Shown here: positions 18,988-31,161 of the stretch, in pieces | Numbering within the stretch: the first letter of the stretch is position 1 | How the letters are laid out: each line of letters opens with the position of its first letter | Assembly: GCA_018261815.1 (NCBI GenBank) | Contig: JAGTRL010000006.1 | Location: forward strand, 1 to 37,331 | Direction: 5' to 3' | Source of the DNA: Pseudomonadota bacterium | GTDB lineage: Bacteria > Pseudomonadota > Gammaproteobacteria > Burkholderiales > Burkholderiaceae_C | Length of the DNA: 37,331 nt | The notes under the pieces: model-generated | Databases searched by the model: none | Told to the model about the DNA's origin: nothing | The model's input: only the letters and a program-made list of their open reading frames with translations | Made by a program: the position numbers and the translations under genes

Positions 18988-20114
18988 GGCCGTGGCGCCA
19001 CCGTGCCTTCGCGGGCTGGGGCGCCGTGCTCTTTGCGCTGGCCGCGCTGGTCGGGTGCGCGGCCGACAAGCCCAAGCCCAAGGCGCTGGAAGCGGTGACG
19101 CCCAAGATCGCCGGCCGTCAGGTGTGGGCTGCCAAGGTTGACGGCGTGCGCTTCCCGCTGTCGGTGGTCTCGCGCGACGGCAATTTCATCGTCGCCTCCA
19201 GCGGTGGCACGCTGCTGGGGCTGGAGGCCGAAAGCGGCCGCCAGCTCTGGACCGCCAATGCCGGGGCCCCGCTGAGCGCGGGCGTCGGCAGCGACGGACG
19301 CTTCCACGCCGTGGTGACGGTCGACAACAAGCTGGTCACCTTCGAAGGCAGCAAGGAGCTGTGGCGCGAGCAGCTGAAGTCGCGCGTCAGCACGGCGCCG
19401 CTGGTGGCCGGAGAGCGTGTCTTCGTGATGGGTGTGGACCGCGCGGTCCATGCCTACGATGCCAAGGACGGCAAGCGCCTGTGGACGCTGCAGCGCCCAG
19501 GCGAGGCGCTGACGCTGCTGCACATCGGCGTGCTCGCCGCAGTGAAGGACACGCTGGTCGCAGGGCAGGGCCCGCGCCTGGCCGGCATCGACCCGACTCG
19601 CGGCACGCTGCGCTGGGAGGTGCCGGTGGGCTCGCCGCGCGGCACCAACGAAGTCGAGCGATTGGCCGACCTGATCGGCCCTGCGCTGCGGCTGGGCACG
19701 CGGCTTTGCGCGCGCTCCTTTCAAGCGGCGGTGGGCTGTGTCGATACCGAGACCGGCCGCCTGCTCTGGGCGCGCAACGCTGGCGGGGTCAATGCCATCG
19801 GTGGGGATGAAGAGCTGATCTTCGGCGCCGATGCCACCGACCGCATCGTCGCCTGGAAAACCGACAGCGGCGAGACCGTCTGGACCAGCGAACGCATGCT
19901 GTTCCGGGGCCTGAGCGCGCCAGCCAGCATCGGCCCGACCGTGGCCTTCGGCGACTTCGAGGGCTACGTGCACTTCCTCGACCGCAAGGACGGTCAGACG
20001 TTGCTGCGCCTGCCCACAGACGGCGCGCCGGTGGTCGGCAAGCCGGTGCTGTCGGGCACCACGCTGCTGGTGGTGACGCGCAACGGCGGGCTGTTCGCCT
20101 TCCGGCCGCAATGA
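18984..20114 (+). CDS. bamB: Outer membrane assembly lipoprotein BamB
   Basis: Beta-propeller lipoprotein of the BAM complex (376 residues). The signal peptide [14 protein letters not shown] gives a lipobox with C25 as the anchor. PQQ-like blade repeats follow, for example [43 protein letters not shown] and [16 protein letters not shown]. It starts at GTG 18984, overlapping the yfgM TGA (GTGA), and its own TGA overlaps the der ATG, so all three are likely translated in a coupled fashion. bamD, another BAM member, is also in the window but separately placed. Confidence 0.96.
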   Translation: MRPWRHRAFAGWGAVLFALAALVGCAADKPKPKALEAVTPKIAGRQVWAAKVDGVRFPLSVVSRDGNFIVASSGGTLLGLEAESGRQLWTANAGAPLSAGVGSDGRFHAVVTVDNKLVTFEGSKELWREQLKSRVSTAPLVAGERVFVMGVDRAVHAYDAKDGKRLWTLQRPGEALTLLHIGVLAAVKDTLVAGQGPRLAGIDPTRGTLRWEVPVGSPRGTNEVERLADLIGPALRLGTRLCARSFQAAVGCVDTETGRLLWARNAGGVNAIGGDEELIFGADATDRIVAWKTDSGETVWTSERMLFRGLSAPASIGPTVAFGDFEGYVHFLDRKDGQTLLRLPTDGAPVVGKPVLSGTTLLVVTRNGGLFAFRPQ

Positions 20115-21448
20115 AGCCGGTTCTGGCCATCGTCGGCCGGCCCAATGTCGGCAAGTCCACACTGTTCAACCGACTGACGCACAGCCGCGACGCGATCGTC
20201 GCCGACTTCGCCGGTCTCACACGCGACCGCCATTACGGCGACGCCAAGGTCGACGGCCGTGAGTTCATCGTCGTCGACACCGGCGGCTTCGAGCCCGACA
20301 CCACCGACGGCATCTTGCGCGAGATGGCCAAGCAGACGCGCCAGGCGGTGGCCGAGGCCGACGTGGTGGTTTTCGTGCTCGACGCGCGCAGCGGGCTGAG
20401 CGGACAGGACCACGAGATCGCACGCTACCTGCGCAGCACCGCAAGGCGCGTGCTGCTGGCGGTGAACAAGGCCGAGGGCATGAACGATTCGCCGAGGCTG
20501 GCCGAATTCCATGAGCTCGGCCTGGGCGAACCGCACCCGATCTCGGCGGCGCATGGGCAGGGTATCCGCAGCCTGATCGAGGCCGCGTTCGAGGGCGAGC
20601 CGGAGCCCGAGGCCGAGCCACTGGAAGAACTGGGCGCCGACAAGCCGATTCGCTTGGCAGTGGCCGGGCGGCCGAACGTCGGCAAGTCGACGCTGATCAA
20701 CACCTGGCTGGGCGAGGAGCGGCTGGTGGCCTTCGACCAGCCCGGCACCACTCGCGATGCGATCCACGTGCCTTTCGAGCACCACGGCAAGCGCTTCGAC
20801 CTGATCGATACGGCAGGGCTGCGCCGCAAAGGCAAGGTGTTCGAGACCATCGAGAAGTTCTCGGTGGTGAAGACGCTGCAGGCCATCGCCGATGCCAACG
20901 TCGTGCTGCTGCTGCTGGATGCCACGCAGGGCGTCACCGACCAGGATGCGCACATCGCCGGCTACATCCTGGAATCGGGCCGCGCGGTGGTGCTGGCCGT
21001 CAACAAATGGGACGCAGTGGATGCCTATCAACGCGAGACGCTGGAACGCTCGATCGTGCAGCGCCTGGCCTTCCTGAAGTTTGCGCCGGTGCAGCGCATT
21101 TCGGCCAAGAAGCGCCAGGGCCTGGGCCCGCTGTGGAAGGCCATCGCCGACGCCCACGCCTCGGCGGTGAAGAAGATGCCCACGCCGGTGCTGACGCGGC
21201 TGCTGCTCGACGCGGTGCAGCACCAGGCGCCCAAGCGGGCCGGCAACTTCCGCCCCAAGCTGCGCTATGCGCATCAAGGTGGCATGAACCCGCCGATCGT
21301 CGTGATCCATGGCAATTCGCTGGAGCACGTGACCGATGCCTACAAGCGCTATCTGGAGGGGCGCTTTCGCGAACATTTCAAGCTGGTGGGCACGCCGATG
21401 CGTGTCGAAATGCGCTCTTCGAAGAACCCTTTTGTGGACCGCGCTTGA
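20111..21448 (+). CDS. der: GTPase Der (EngA), 50S ribosome assembly
   Basis: Essential double-GTPase needed for 50S subunit maturation; 445 residues. The first G domain has GRPNVGKST at 8-16, with DTGGF and the NKAEG motif. The second has GRPNVGKST again near 186, with [10 protein letters not shown] and NKWD. The C-terminal KH-like domain includes [15 protein letters not shown] and [11 protein letters not shown]. Its ATG overlaps the bamB stop by four bases. A 144-base gap to hfq follows, the first real break after yfgM. Confidence 0.98.
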   Translation: MKPVLAIVGRPNVGKSTLFNRLTHSRDAIVADFAGLTRDRHYGDAKVDGREFIVVDTGGFEPDTTDGILREMAKQTRQAVAEADVVVFVLDARSGLSGQDHEIARYLRSTARRVLLAVNKAEGMNDSPRLAEFHELGLGEPHPISAAHGQGIRSLIEAAFEGEPEPEAEPLEELGADKPIRLAVAGRPNVGKSTLINTWLGEERLVAFDQPGTTRDAIHVPFEHHGKRFDLIDTAGLRRKGKVFETIEKFSVVKTLQAIADANVVLLLLDATQGVTDQDAHIAGYILESGRAVVLAVNKWDAVDAYQRETLERSIVQRLAFLKFAPVQRISAKKRQGLGPLWKAIADAHASAVKKMPTPVLTRLLLDAVQHQAPKRAGNFRPKLRYAHQGGMNPPIVVIHGNSLEHVTDAYKRYLEGRFREHFKLVGTPMRVEMRSSKNPFVDRA

Positions 21449-21526
21449 TGATCGTGGAACCGGCGGGCCGATTGGCTACTCGAAGCCTGCGTCGCGGACA
21501 ACCGCCTACCACGGTCATGTTGCAGT

Positions 21527-21546
21527 GCACGACGAAGCTGTCGTGC
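21527..21546. promoter_or_regulatory. Inverted repeat upstream of hfq
   Basis: GCACGAC (21527-21533) and GTCGTGC (21540-21546) form a perfect 7-bp stem with a 6-base loop, 47 bases before the hfq start. As DNA it could be an operator; as RNA, a hairpin in the hfq leader or the end of the der message. It has no U-tract. A TTGCAG (21520-21525) and a GATAAG (21551-21556) are nearby but too far apart for a normal promoter. Confidence 0.35.
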
Positions 21547-21592
21547 CTGTGATAAGGTCCTTCTTCCAAGAACTTTCATCACGGAGCATATC

Positions 21593-21835
21593 GTGAGCAA
21601 TAAAGGGCAGTTGTTGCAGGACCCGTTTTTGAACCTGCTGCGCAAGGAGCATGTTCCGGTGTCCATCTACCTGGTCAACGGCATCAAGCTGCAGGGCCAC
21701 ATCGAGTCCTTTGACCAGTACGTGGTGTTGTTGCGCAACACGGTCACGCAGATGGTTTACAAGCATGCCATTTCCACGGTCGTGCCCGGGCGAGCGGTGA
21801 ACTTCCACGCCAGCGAACCTGGCGAGCAGGCCTGA
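21593..21835 (+). CDS. hfq: RNA chaperone Hfq
   Basis: Hexameric Sm-like RNA chaperone that pairs small RNAs with mRNAs; 80 residues with a short C-terminal tail, normal for betaproteobacteria. Sm1 covers [19 protein letters not shown] and Sm2 is YKHAIST, with the start [18 protein letters not shown]. The start is GTG at 21593, preceded by GGAG at 21583-21586. hflX follows closely, the usual hfq-hflX-hflK-hflC order. Confidence 0.98.
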   Translation: MSNKGQLLQDPFLNLLRKEHVPVSIYLVNGIKLQGHIESFDQYVVLLRNTVTQMVYKHAISTVVPGRAVNFHASEPGEQA

Positions 21836-21857
21836 AGCCGGCGCGCCATCCACGGCG

Positions 21858-23106
<1,249 letters not shown>

Positions 23107-23114
<8 letters not shown>

Positions 23115-24420
23115 GAACCACCCCGAGCGGCGCAGGCCCGGCATTGGCGATGTCGCCAGCGCGGCGGCAGCACTGCTGCGAGCGCTGTTGCGCCTGCCGC
23201 AACGTCCAGCCCGCGGCCGCGACACGCTGGTGCTGAACAACGGGGGACGCAACGATGGCCCGCCCGATCTGGACGAGCTGTGGCGCGACTTCAACCGCAA
23301 GCTCAGCGGCATGTTCGGCGGCAAGGGCGGAGGCCAGCGGCCGAACCGCAACGTCGACAAACCGCCCGACAGTGGCCCGCCATTCCAGCCCAACATGAAG
23401 AGCGCCGGCATCGGCGCCGGCCTGATCGCCGGTGTCGTGGCCCTGGTCTGGCTGGGCAGCGGCGTGTTCATCGTGCAGGAAGGCCAGCAGGCGGTGGTCA
23501 CTTCCTTTGGGCGCTATGCCTACACCGTGGACGCCGGCATCCAGTGGCGCTTTCCGTACCCCTTCCAGGCGCACGAGACGGTGCCGGTGACGCAGTTGCG
23601 CTCGGTCGAGATGGGCCGGAATACGCCGGTGCCGGCCACCGGCTTGCGCGATTCGTCGATGCTGACTCAAGACGAGAACATCATCGACATCCGCTTCACC
23701 GTGCAATACAGGCTGAAAGACGCGCGCGCCTTCCTGTTCGAGAACCGCAATCCGGACGACGCGGTGGTACAGGCCAGCGAGTCGGCGGTGCGCGAGGTCG
23801 TCGGGCGCAGCAACGTCGACTCGGTGCTGTACCAGGCCCGCGACCTGCTGGCCAGCGATCTGTTGAATTCGGTGCAGGCGCAGCTCGACCGGCTGAACAC
23901 CGGCATCCAGGTGGTGAACGTCAACGTGCAGTCGGTGGCGGTGCCCGATCAAGTGGTGGCGGCCTTCAACGATGCGGTCAAGGCCACAGCCGATCGTGAC
24001 CGCTTCAAGAACGAAGGCGACGCCTATGCCAGCGACGTGATCCCCCGGGCTCAGGGCACGGCAGCACGCCTGCGGGAGGAGGCCGAGGGCTATCGCGCGC
24101 GGGTGACCTCGGTGGCCGAAGGTGATGCGGAACGCTTCCGCTCGGTGCTGGACGAGTACAAGAAGGCGCCAGGCGTGACGCGCGACCGCCTGTACGTGGA
24201 CGCCATGCAGCAGGTGTTCTCGAATGTCAGCAAGGTCATGGTCGACAGCCGCAGCGGCTCCAACTTGTTGTACCTGCCGCTGGACAAGCTGATGCAGCAG
24301 GCCGGCGGCGCCGCCGCGGCGGCGCCGGCACCGCAGCCTGTCGAGGTGCCGGCTGCGGCGCCAGCGACGGACGCGCGTTCGCGTGACGGCGGGCGCAGCC
24401 GTGACCGCGAGATCCGCTGA
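23107..24420 (+). CDS. hflK: FtsH modulator HflK (SPFH-domain membrane protein)
   Basis: With HflC forms the large inner-membrane complex that surrounds and modulates the FtsH protease. It has 437 residues. The cytoplasmic N-terminus contains DGPPDLDELWRDFNRKLS and a Gly-rich stretch. A transmembrane segment lies near 100-120 (GIGAGLIAGVVALVWLGSGV). The SPFH domain starts with FIVQEGQQAVVTSFGRY. A long helical part has EAEGYRARVTSVAEGDAERF, and the tail is Ala/Pro-rich with a basic end. The ATG at 23107 overlaps the hflX end. hflC follows after 19 bases. Confidence 0.97.
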
Positions 24421-24439
24421 CGCCCGCAGGAGACAGAGC

Positions 24440-25321
24440 ATGAATCGAATCGGAATGTTCGCTGCCGCCGCGCTGATCGCGCTGATGATCGCCGCCTCGA
24501 CGATGTTCATCGTCGACCAGCGGCAGGTGGGTGTGGTCTTCGCCCTGGGCGAGATCAAGGAGGTCATCACCGAGCCGGGCCTGAAGTTCAAGCTGCCGCC
24601 GCCGTTCCAGAACGTCGTTTTCCTGGACCGGCGCATTCAGACGCTGGACAACTCGGAGAACCGGCCCATCTTCACCGCCGAGAAGAAGAGCCTGGTGATC
24701 GACTGGCTGGTCAAGTGGCGTATCAGCGAGCCGCGCCAGTTCATCCGCAACAACGGCACCGACTTCCGCAACCTGGAGAACCGCCTGGGCCCGGTGGTGC
24801 AGGCGGCCTTCAACGAGGAGGTGACTCGGCGCAACGTGTCCGGCGTGTTGTCGGTCGAGCGCGAGAAGGTCATGCGCGACGTGCTGGCACGCCTTTCGAA
24901 CGAGGCCAAGGCCTTCGGCATCGAGGTGGTCGACGTGCGCATCAAGCGGGTCGACTTCGTCGCTGACATCACCGACTCGGTGTTCAAGCGCATGGAGTCC
25001 GAGCGCAAGCGCGTGGCCAACGAACTGCGCTCGCAGGGCATGGCCGATGGCGAGAAGATCCGCGCCGACGCCGACCGCCAGCGCGAGGTGATCGTCGCCG
25101 AGGCCTATCGCGATTCGCAGAAGATCAAGGGCGAGGGCGATGCCAAGGCCTCGGCGCTGTATGCCGAGTCCTTCGGCCGCGACCCGCAGTTCGCCAAGTT
25201 CTACCGCAGCCTGGATGCCTATCGCGCGAGCTTCCGCTCTCGATCGGACGTGATGGTGATCGACCCGAACAGCGAGTTCTTCCGCGCCATGCGCGGCAGT
25301 TCGGCTGCGGATTCCAAGTAA
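24440..25321 (+). CDS. hflC: FtsH modulator HflC (SPFH-domain membrane protein)
   Basis: Partner of HflK; 293 residues, normal length. An N-terminal signal anchor ([19 protein letters not shown]) is followed by the SPFH start [18 protein letters not shown], then [18 protein letters not shown]. The coiled region has [19 protein letters not shown], and the C-terminal part ends [15 protein letters not shown], a family hallmark. The ATG at 24440 follows AGGAGA at 24428-24433, which decides the start against a longer in-frame alternative inside hflK. Confidence 0.97.
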   Translation: MNRIGMFAAAALIALMIAASTMFIVDQRQVGVVFALGEIKEVITEPGLKFKLPPPFQNVVFLDRRIQTLDNSENRPIFTAEKKSLVIDWLVKWRISEPRQFIRNNGTDFRNLENRLGPVVQAAFNEEVTRRNVSGVLSVEREKVMRDVLARLSNEAKAFGIEVVDVRIKRVDFVADITDSVFKRMESERKRVANELRSQGMADGEKIRADADRQREVIVAEAYRDSQKIKGEGDAKASALYAESFGRDPQFAKFYRSLDAYRASFRSRSDVMVIDPNSEFFRAMRGSSAADSK

Positions 25322-25347
25322 ACCACGCCGCCTCGACCTGCCGGCCC

Positions 25348-25536
25348 ATGTCGGACCTGCTGCTTGGCGCCGTGGCCCTGATGCTGGTGCTGGAAGGGCT
25401 GCTGCCTTTCCTCAGCCCGGGCAGTTGGCGCTCGATGTTCGAACGTGCCACCCGCCTCAGCGACGGCCAGATCCGCTTCTTCGGACTGAGCAGCATGCTG
25501 ATCGGCGTGGTGCTGCTGCTGATCTACTGGAACTGA
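25348..25536 (+). CDS. DUF2065 (YjeT-like) small membrane protein
   Basis: A 62-residue protein with two hydrophobic segments ([19 protein letters not shown] at about 4-22 and [15 protein letters not shown] at about 47-61). The link carries the family pattern [24 protein letters not shown]. The family is regularly found just downstream of hflC; its function is not known. The gene lies 26 bases after hflC, so it is probably part of the same transcript. Confidence 0.87.
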   Translation: MSDLLLGAVALMLVLEGLLPFLSPGSWRSMFERATRLSDGQIRFFGLSSMLIGVVLLLIYWN

Positions 25537-25572
25537 ACCAGCGCGCCGGCTCGGGCGCGGCAGAGCGCTCGA

Positions 25573-25578
25573 TACAAT
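25573..25578 (+). promoter_or_regulatory. Candidate hisZ -10 element
   Basis: TACAAT (in TCGATACAATGGGC) lies 26 bases before the hisZ ATG, in the 68-base gap after the DUF2065 gene. The -35 region is poor. If active it would start transcription about 20 bases before the ATG, separating hisZ-purA from the hfl genes. Confidence 0.5.
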
Positions 25579-25604
25579 GGGCGTTTCCATTCGCGGGTTC
25601 ATTC

Positions 25605-26765
25605 ATGTCGTCTGCGTGGCTGCTGCCGGAGCACATCGCCGATGTCTTGCCGGCGCAGGCGCGCCGCATCGAGGAGCTCCGGCGCAGCCTTCTCGACCGC
25701 TCTCGCGGCTACGGCTTCGAGCTGATCATGCCGCCGCTGCTGGAGCACCTGGACTCCTTGCTCACCGGTACCGGTCATGAGCTGGACCTGCGGACCTTCA
25801 AGCTGGTCGACCAGCTCAGCGGGCGCACGCTGGGGCTGCGCGCGGACACCACGCCACAGGCCGCGCGCATCGACGCCCATCTGCTCAACCGCCAGGGCGT
25901 GACGCGGCTGTGCTACTGCGGTCCGGTGTTGCACACCCGGCCCAGCGGCCTGGGCTCTCGCGAGCCGCTGCAGTTCGGCGCCGAGATCTTCGGCCATGCC
26001 GGGCTGGAGGCCGACCTCGAGGTTCAGGAACTGGCGCTCGACGCATTGCAGGCCACCGGCATCGACGGCCTGCTGATCGACTTGGCCGACGCCCGCCTGG
26101 TGCGCGGGGTGCTGGCCGGGTTGCCGATTGAGGCCACCCAACTGCAGGACGTCGTGGCGGCACTGTCGAAGAAGGATGCGGCGGTGGTCGAGTCGTTGTC
26201 GCAGGGCTTCCCGGTCGAGACGCGGCGCGCGCTGCGCGAGCTGCTGGCGCTGTATGGCGGCGACGAGGTGCTGGGCGCCGCTCGCCGCCTGCTGCCGCAG
26301 CGCGCATTGATTGGCGCCGCGCTGGACGACCTGCAATGGCTGGCCACGCACCTGCGGCGCGACCACCCGCAGGTGCGCTTGGGTTTCGATCTGTCCGACA
26401 TGAGCGGCTATGCCTACTACAGCGGCACGCGCTTCGCGGTCTACGGCGGCGCGTCCAGCGATGCACTGGTGCGCGGCGGCCGCTACGACGAGGTGGGTGC
26501 GGTGTTCGGCCGGCGCCGCCCGGCAGTGGGTTTCAGTCTGGACCTGAAGTTGCTGGCCGAGCATGCGCCGAACCCGCCTCGGGCCAGCGCCGTGCGCGCC
26601 CCCTGGGGCGAGGACCTGAAACTGCGCGCGGCGGTGCGCCGCCTGCGCGAGCTGGGCGAGACGGTGGTGTGCGTGCTGCCCGGCCACGAGAACGAGGGTC
26701 AGGAGTTCGACTGCGACCGCGAACTGATTTCCATCGACGATCAATGGATGCTGCGCTCGCTGTGA
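25605..26765 (+). CDS. hisZ: ATP phosphoribosyltransferase regulatory subunit HisZ
   Basis: HisRS-like protein (386 residues) that pairs with the short form of HisG to make the active first enzyme of histidine synthesis and carries its feedback control. It keeps class II synthetase-like folds ([70 protein letters not shown]) but lacks the anticodon-binding domain of HisS. The ATG at 25605 follows the candidate promoter; longer readings overlap the upstream gene. hisG is not in the window. The hflC-hisZ-purA order is usual in betaproteobacteria. Confidence 0.95.
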   Translation: MSSAWLLPEHIADVLPAQARRIEELRRSLLDRSRGYGFELIMPPLLEHLDSLLTGTGHELDLRTFKLVDQLSGRTLGLRADTTPQAARIDAHLLNRQGVTRLCYCGPVLHTRPSGLGSREPLQFGAEIFGHAGLEADLEVQELALDALQATGIDGLLIDLADARLVRGVLAGLPIEATQLQDVVAALSKKDAAVVESLSQGFPVETRRALRELLALYGGDEVLGAARRLLPQRALIGAALDDLQWLATHLRRDHPQVRLGFDLSDMSGYAYYSGTRFAVYGGASSDALVRGGRYDEVGAVFGRRRPAVGFSLDLKLLAEHAPNPPRASAVRAPWGEDLKLRAAVRRLRELGETVVCVLPGHENEGQEFDCDRELISIDDQWMLRSL

Positions 26766-26787
26766 GGCGGGAGCAGCTTCCCCTTAG

Positions 26788-28152
<1,365 letters not shown>

Positions 28153-28190
28153 AGGTCCCCCCGTCCAACACCACCCATCGGAAGACCCAC

Positions 28191-28712
28191 ATGCTCACCG
28201 ACGACGGCAAACACCTCTATGTATCCTGGGACGAGTACCACATGCTCACCGAGCGGCTGGCGCTGAAGGTGCACAACTCGGGCTGGCAGTTCGACCAGAT
28301 CCTGTGCCTGGCGCGCGGCGGCATGCGCCCGGGCGACGTGCTGTCCCGGGTGTTCGACAAGCCGCTGGCGATCATGTCCACCAGTTCCTACCGCGCCGAG
28401 GCCGGCACCATCCAAGGCCGGCTGGACATCGCCAAGTACATCACCCTGCCCAAAGGCGAACTCGCCGGTCGGGTTCTCCTGGTCGATGACCTGTCGGATT
28501 CGGGCGTCACGCTGCAGGCGGTGGTGGAACGGCTGCGCGGCATGCCGTCGATCAGCGAACTGCGCTCGGCGGTGATCTGGGTCAAGGCCGCGTCGACCTA
28601 CACGCCCGACTATTTCGTCGAGCACCTGCCCACCAGCCCGTGGATCCACCAGCCCTTCGAGGAGTACGACAACCTACCCCCCGACAAGCTGGCGAAGAAG
28701 TTTGTCGTCTGA
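28191..28712 (+). CDS. Phosphoribosyltransferase-family protein, probably purine salvage
   Basis: A type I PRTase of 173 residues. The PRPP-binding motif is VLLVDDLSDSGVT at 95-107, and ILCLARGGMRPGD at 37-49 is the loop that binds pyrophosphate in hypoxanthine/xanthine PRTases. No added domain. The position directly after purA suggests purine salvage (hypoxanthine or xanthine/guanine), but the substrate cannot be read from sequence by eye and the family also has regulatory members. It ends 6 bases before the A-tract of the tRNA terminator, whose hairpin could also act weakly on this strand. Confidence 0.87.
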   Translation: MLTDDGKHLYVSWDEYHMLTERLALKVHNSGWQFDQILCLARGGMRPGDVLSRVFDKPLAIMSTSSYRAEAGTIQGRLDIAKYITLPKGELAGRVLLVDDLSDSGVTLQAVVERLRGMPSISELRSAVIWVKAASTYTPDYFVEHLPTSPWIHQPFEEYDNLPPDKLAKKFVV

Positions 28713-28718
28713 CAGCAG

Positions 28719-28749
28719 AAAAAAGAAAGGGGTCGGCATCGCCGACCCC
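28719..28749 (-). terminator. Intrinsic terminator of tRNA-Leu
   Basis: On the minus strand GGGGTCGGC (28749-28741) pairs perfectly with GCCGACCCC (28737-28729) over a 3-base loop. It is followed by a T-rich run, TTTCTTTTTT (28728-28719). This is the strongest intrinsic terminator in the window, 18 bases past the tRNA 3' end. On the plus strand the same hairpin lacks a good U-tract. Confidence 0.9.
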
Positions 28750-28767
28750 GCTCTTCACATCAACATC

Positions 28768-28852
<85 letters not shown>

Positions 28853-28865
28853 ACATCAAAGAAAG

Positions 28866-28871
28866 ATTTTA
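28866..28871 (-). promoter_or_regulatory. Candidate tRNA-Leu -10 element
   Basis: On the minus strand 28871-28866 reads TAAAAT, within an AT-rich island (28853-28890) that is rare in this window, 13 bases before the mature tRNA 5' end. A TTGATG at 28890-28885 is too close (13 bases) to be an ideal -35. The region must also supply rnr transcription in the other direction. Confidence 0.4.
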
Positions 28872-28918
28872 TCATCAAAGAAACCATCAATCCGGCGCCT
28901 GGCGTTCCCGGTGCTGCC

Positions 28919-31153
28919 TTGCTCAGCGAAGTGGAAGGCCAGGTCGAAGGCCACCAGGACGGACACGGCTTCGTTCGCCGCGACGACGGACAGCCGATGA
29001 TCTACCTGTCCCCCCAGGAAATGCGCGCGGTGCTGCACCGTGACCGGGTGCGCGTTCGCATCGTGCGCTACGACCGCAAGGGCCGCCCCGAGGGGCGCGT
29101 ACTCGACATCATCGAGCGGCGCAAGGCGCCGATCATCGGCCGCCTGTTGCACGAGGCCGGCATCTGGCTGGTGGCGCCGGAGGACCGGCGCTACGGCCAG
29201 GACATCATGGTGCCAAAGAACGCCACCGCCAATGCGGCCGTGGGGCAGGTGGTGTCGATCGAACTGACCGAGCCGCCATCGATGTACTCGCAGCCGATGG
29301 GCCGCGTCATCGAGGTGCTGGGCGAGATCGACGACCCCGGCATGGAGATCGAGATCGCGGTGCGCAAGTACGAGGTGCCGCACCGCTTCTCGCCCGAGAC
29401 GCTGGCCCAGGCGGCGGCGCTGCCCGACAAGCTGCGCCCGGCCGACCGGCGCCACCGCATCGACCTGAGCGACGTGCCGCTGGTCACCATCGACGGCGAG
29501 GATGCGCGCGACTTCGACGATGCGGTGTACTGCGAGCCCTTCACGCGCGGGCGCGGCAAGAGCCTGTTCAAGGGCTGGCGGCTGATCGTCGCCATCGCCG
29601 ACGTCAGCCATTACGTGAAGCCTGGCGAGGCCATCGACAACGATGCCTACGAGCGCGCCACCTCGGTGTACTTCCCGCGCCGCGTGATCCCGATGCTGCC
29701 GGAAAAGCTGTCCAACGGCCTGTGCTCGCTGAACCCTGAAGCCGACCGGCTGGCGATGGTCTGCGACATGGTCATCGCCACCGAGGGCGCGATCGACGCC
29801 TACCAGTTCTATCCCGCGGTGATCTGCTCGCATGCGCGGCTGACCTATACCGAAGTGGCCGCGGTGCTGGCCAATACCCGCGGGCCCGAGGCCCAACGTC
29901 GCGCGGACCTGGTGCCGCACCTGCTGCACCTGCACGAGGTCTATCGTGCGTTGCTGAAGCAGCGCGCGAAGCGCGGCGCGGTGGATTTCGAGACCACCGA
30001 GACGCAGATCGTCTGCGACGAAAACGGCCGCATCGAGAAGATCGTGCCGCGCACGCGCAACGAGGCGCACAAGCTCATCGAGGAGGCCATGCTCGCCGCC
30101 AACGAATGCGCGGCCGGCTTCATCGAGGCGGCGGACCACCCGGCGCTGTTCCGTGTGCACGAGGGGCCCACGCCGGAGCGCCGCGTGACGCTGCAGAACT
30201 ACCTGCGCGCGCTGGGCATCGGCCTGCACCTGAGCGACGACCCGAGCCCTGGCGAGATCCAGACCATCGCACTGGCCACCAAGGACCGGCCCGACGTGAC
30301 GCAGATCCACACGATGCTGCTGCGCTCGATGCAGCAGGCGGTGTACACCAGCGCCAATGCCGGCCACTTCGGCCTGGCCTATGGCGCCTATGCGCACTTC
30401 ACCAGCCCGATCCGGCGCTACCCGGACCTGCTGGTGCACCGCGTGATCAAGGCCATCCTGGGTGAAAAGCGCTACCAGCTCGATGCCGCACTGGTGGCCA
30501 GCATGCCGCCGGCGCCGACACGCCGGCCCGGCAAGGGCCCGGCCAAGCCGCCCAAGGCCCTGAGCAAGGAGCTGGAGACCTGGGAAGTCGCGGGCGCGCA
30601 TTGCAGTGCCAACGAGCGCCGCGCCGACGAAGCCTCGCGCGATGTCGAGGCCTGGCTGAAATGCCGCTTCATGCGCGAGCACCTCGGCGAGGAGTACTCC
30701 GGCACGGTCAGCGCCATCACCAGCTTCGGGCTGTTCGTCACGCTCGACGCGTTGTATGTCGAAGGGCTGGTGCACATCACCGAACTCGGCGGCGAGTACT
30801 ACCGCTACGACGAGGTGCACCAGGAACTGCGCGGCGAGCGCTCCGGCGCACGCTATGCCGTAGGCACGCGGGTGCGCGTGCAGGTCAGCCGGGTCGACCT
30901 GGACAGCCGGCGCATCGATTTCCGCCTGGTGCGCGACAGCGAGCCGGGCCTGCCGGCCACCCGCGCGCGAGGCGAGCGCGCCCGTGCGCACAGTGCGGTG
31001 GAAGAGCTGCAATCGGTGCAGGAGGCCGACCGTGCCGGCAAGACCGAGGCACGGCGCAAGACGGGCAAGAAGACGGCCGCCTCGGGCGCGGCGGCCGCCA
31101 AGCCGACACGCACCACACGCGATCGCAAGACGCCCACGCGCACGCGCCGCTGA
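28919..31153 (+). CDS. rnr: Ribonuclease R (lacking the N-terminal HTH domain)
   Basis: Processive 3'-5' exoribonuclease for structured RNA; 744 residues against about 813 in E. coli. It begins directly with the first cold-shock domain (GQVEGHQDGHGFVRRDD). The second follows, then the RNB domain with the catalytic acidic cluster TIDGEDARDFDDA (D192, D198, D200, D201), SYFP-like YFPRRVIPMLPEKLSNGLCS and the HFTSPIRRYPDLLVHR motif. An S1 domain lies near 600-690 (GTVSAITSFGLFVTLDALYV), and a Lys/Arg-rich tail ends the protein. The usual helix-turn-helix N-terminus is absent. No ATG or GTG lies in frame upstream before stops in the tRNA antisense, so TTG 28919 is used, without a visible ribosome binding site. 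Confidence 0.95.
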   Translation: MLSEVEGQVEGHQDGHGFVRRDDGQPMIYLSPQEMRAVLHRDRVRVRIVRYDRKGRPEGRVLDIIERRKAPIIGRLLHEAGIWLVAPEDRRYGQDIMVPKNATANAAVGQVVSIELTEPPSMYSQPMGRVIEVLGEIDDPGMEIEIAVRKYEVPHRFSPETLAQAAALPDKLRPADRRHRIDLSDVPLVTIDGEDARDFDDAVYCEPFTRGRGKSLFKGWRLIVAIADVSHYVKPGEAIDNDAYERATSVYFPRRVIPMLPEKLSNGLCSLNPEADRLAMVCDMVIATEGAIDAYQFYPAVICSHARLTYTEVAAVLANTRGPEAQRRADLVPHLLHLHEVYRALLKQRAKRGAVDFETTETQIVCDENGRIEKIVPRTRNEAHKLIEEAMLAANECAAGFIEAADHPALFRVHEGPTPERRVTLQNYLRALGIGLHLSDDPSPGEIQTIALATKDRPDVTQIHTMLLRSMQQAVYTSANAGHFGLAYGAYAHFTSPIRRYPDLLVHRVIKAILGEKRYQLDAALVASMPPAPTRRPGKGPAKPPKALSKELETWEVAGAHCSANERRADEASRDVEAWLKCRFMREHLGEEYSGTVSAITSFGLFVTLDALYVEGLVHITELGGEYYRYDEVHQELRGERSGARYAVGTRVRVQVSRVDLDSRRIDFRLVRDSEPGLPATRARGERARAHSAVEELQSVQEADRAGKTEARRKTGKKTAASGAAAAKPTRTTRDRKTPTRTRR

Positions 31154-31161
31154 GGCCGCGC

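Noticed and set aside
25605-26765. HisZ as a redundant or decayed second histidyl-tRNA synthetase
   Set aside because: Length, missing anticodon domain and position before purA fit HisZ, a regular subunit of the short-form HisG enzyme, which implies a short HisG elsewhere.
28729-28749. Plus-strand terminator for the purA-phosphoribosyltransferase unit
   Set aside because: The hairpin is strong, but the U-tract exists only on the minus strand, so it is assigned to tRNA-Leu; bidirectional action is possible but weakly supported.
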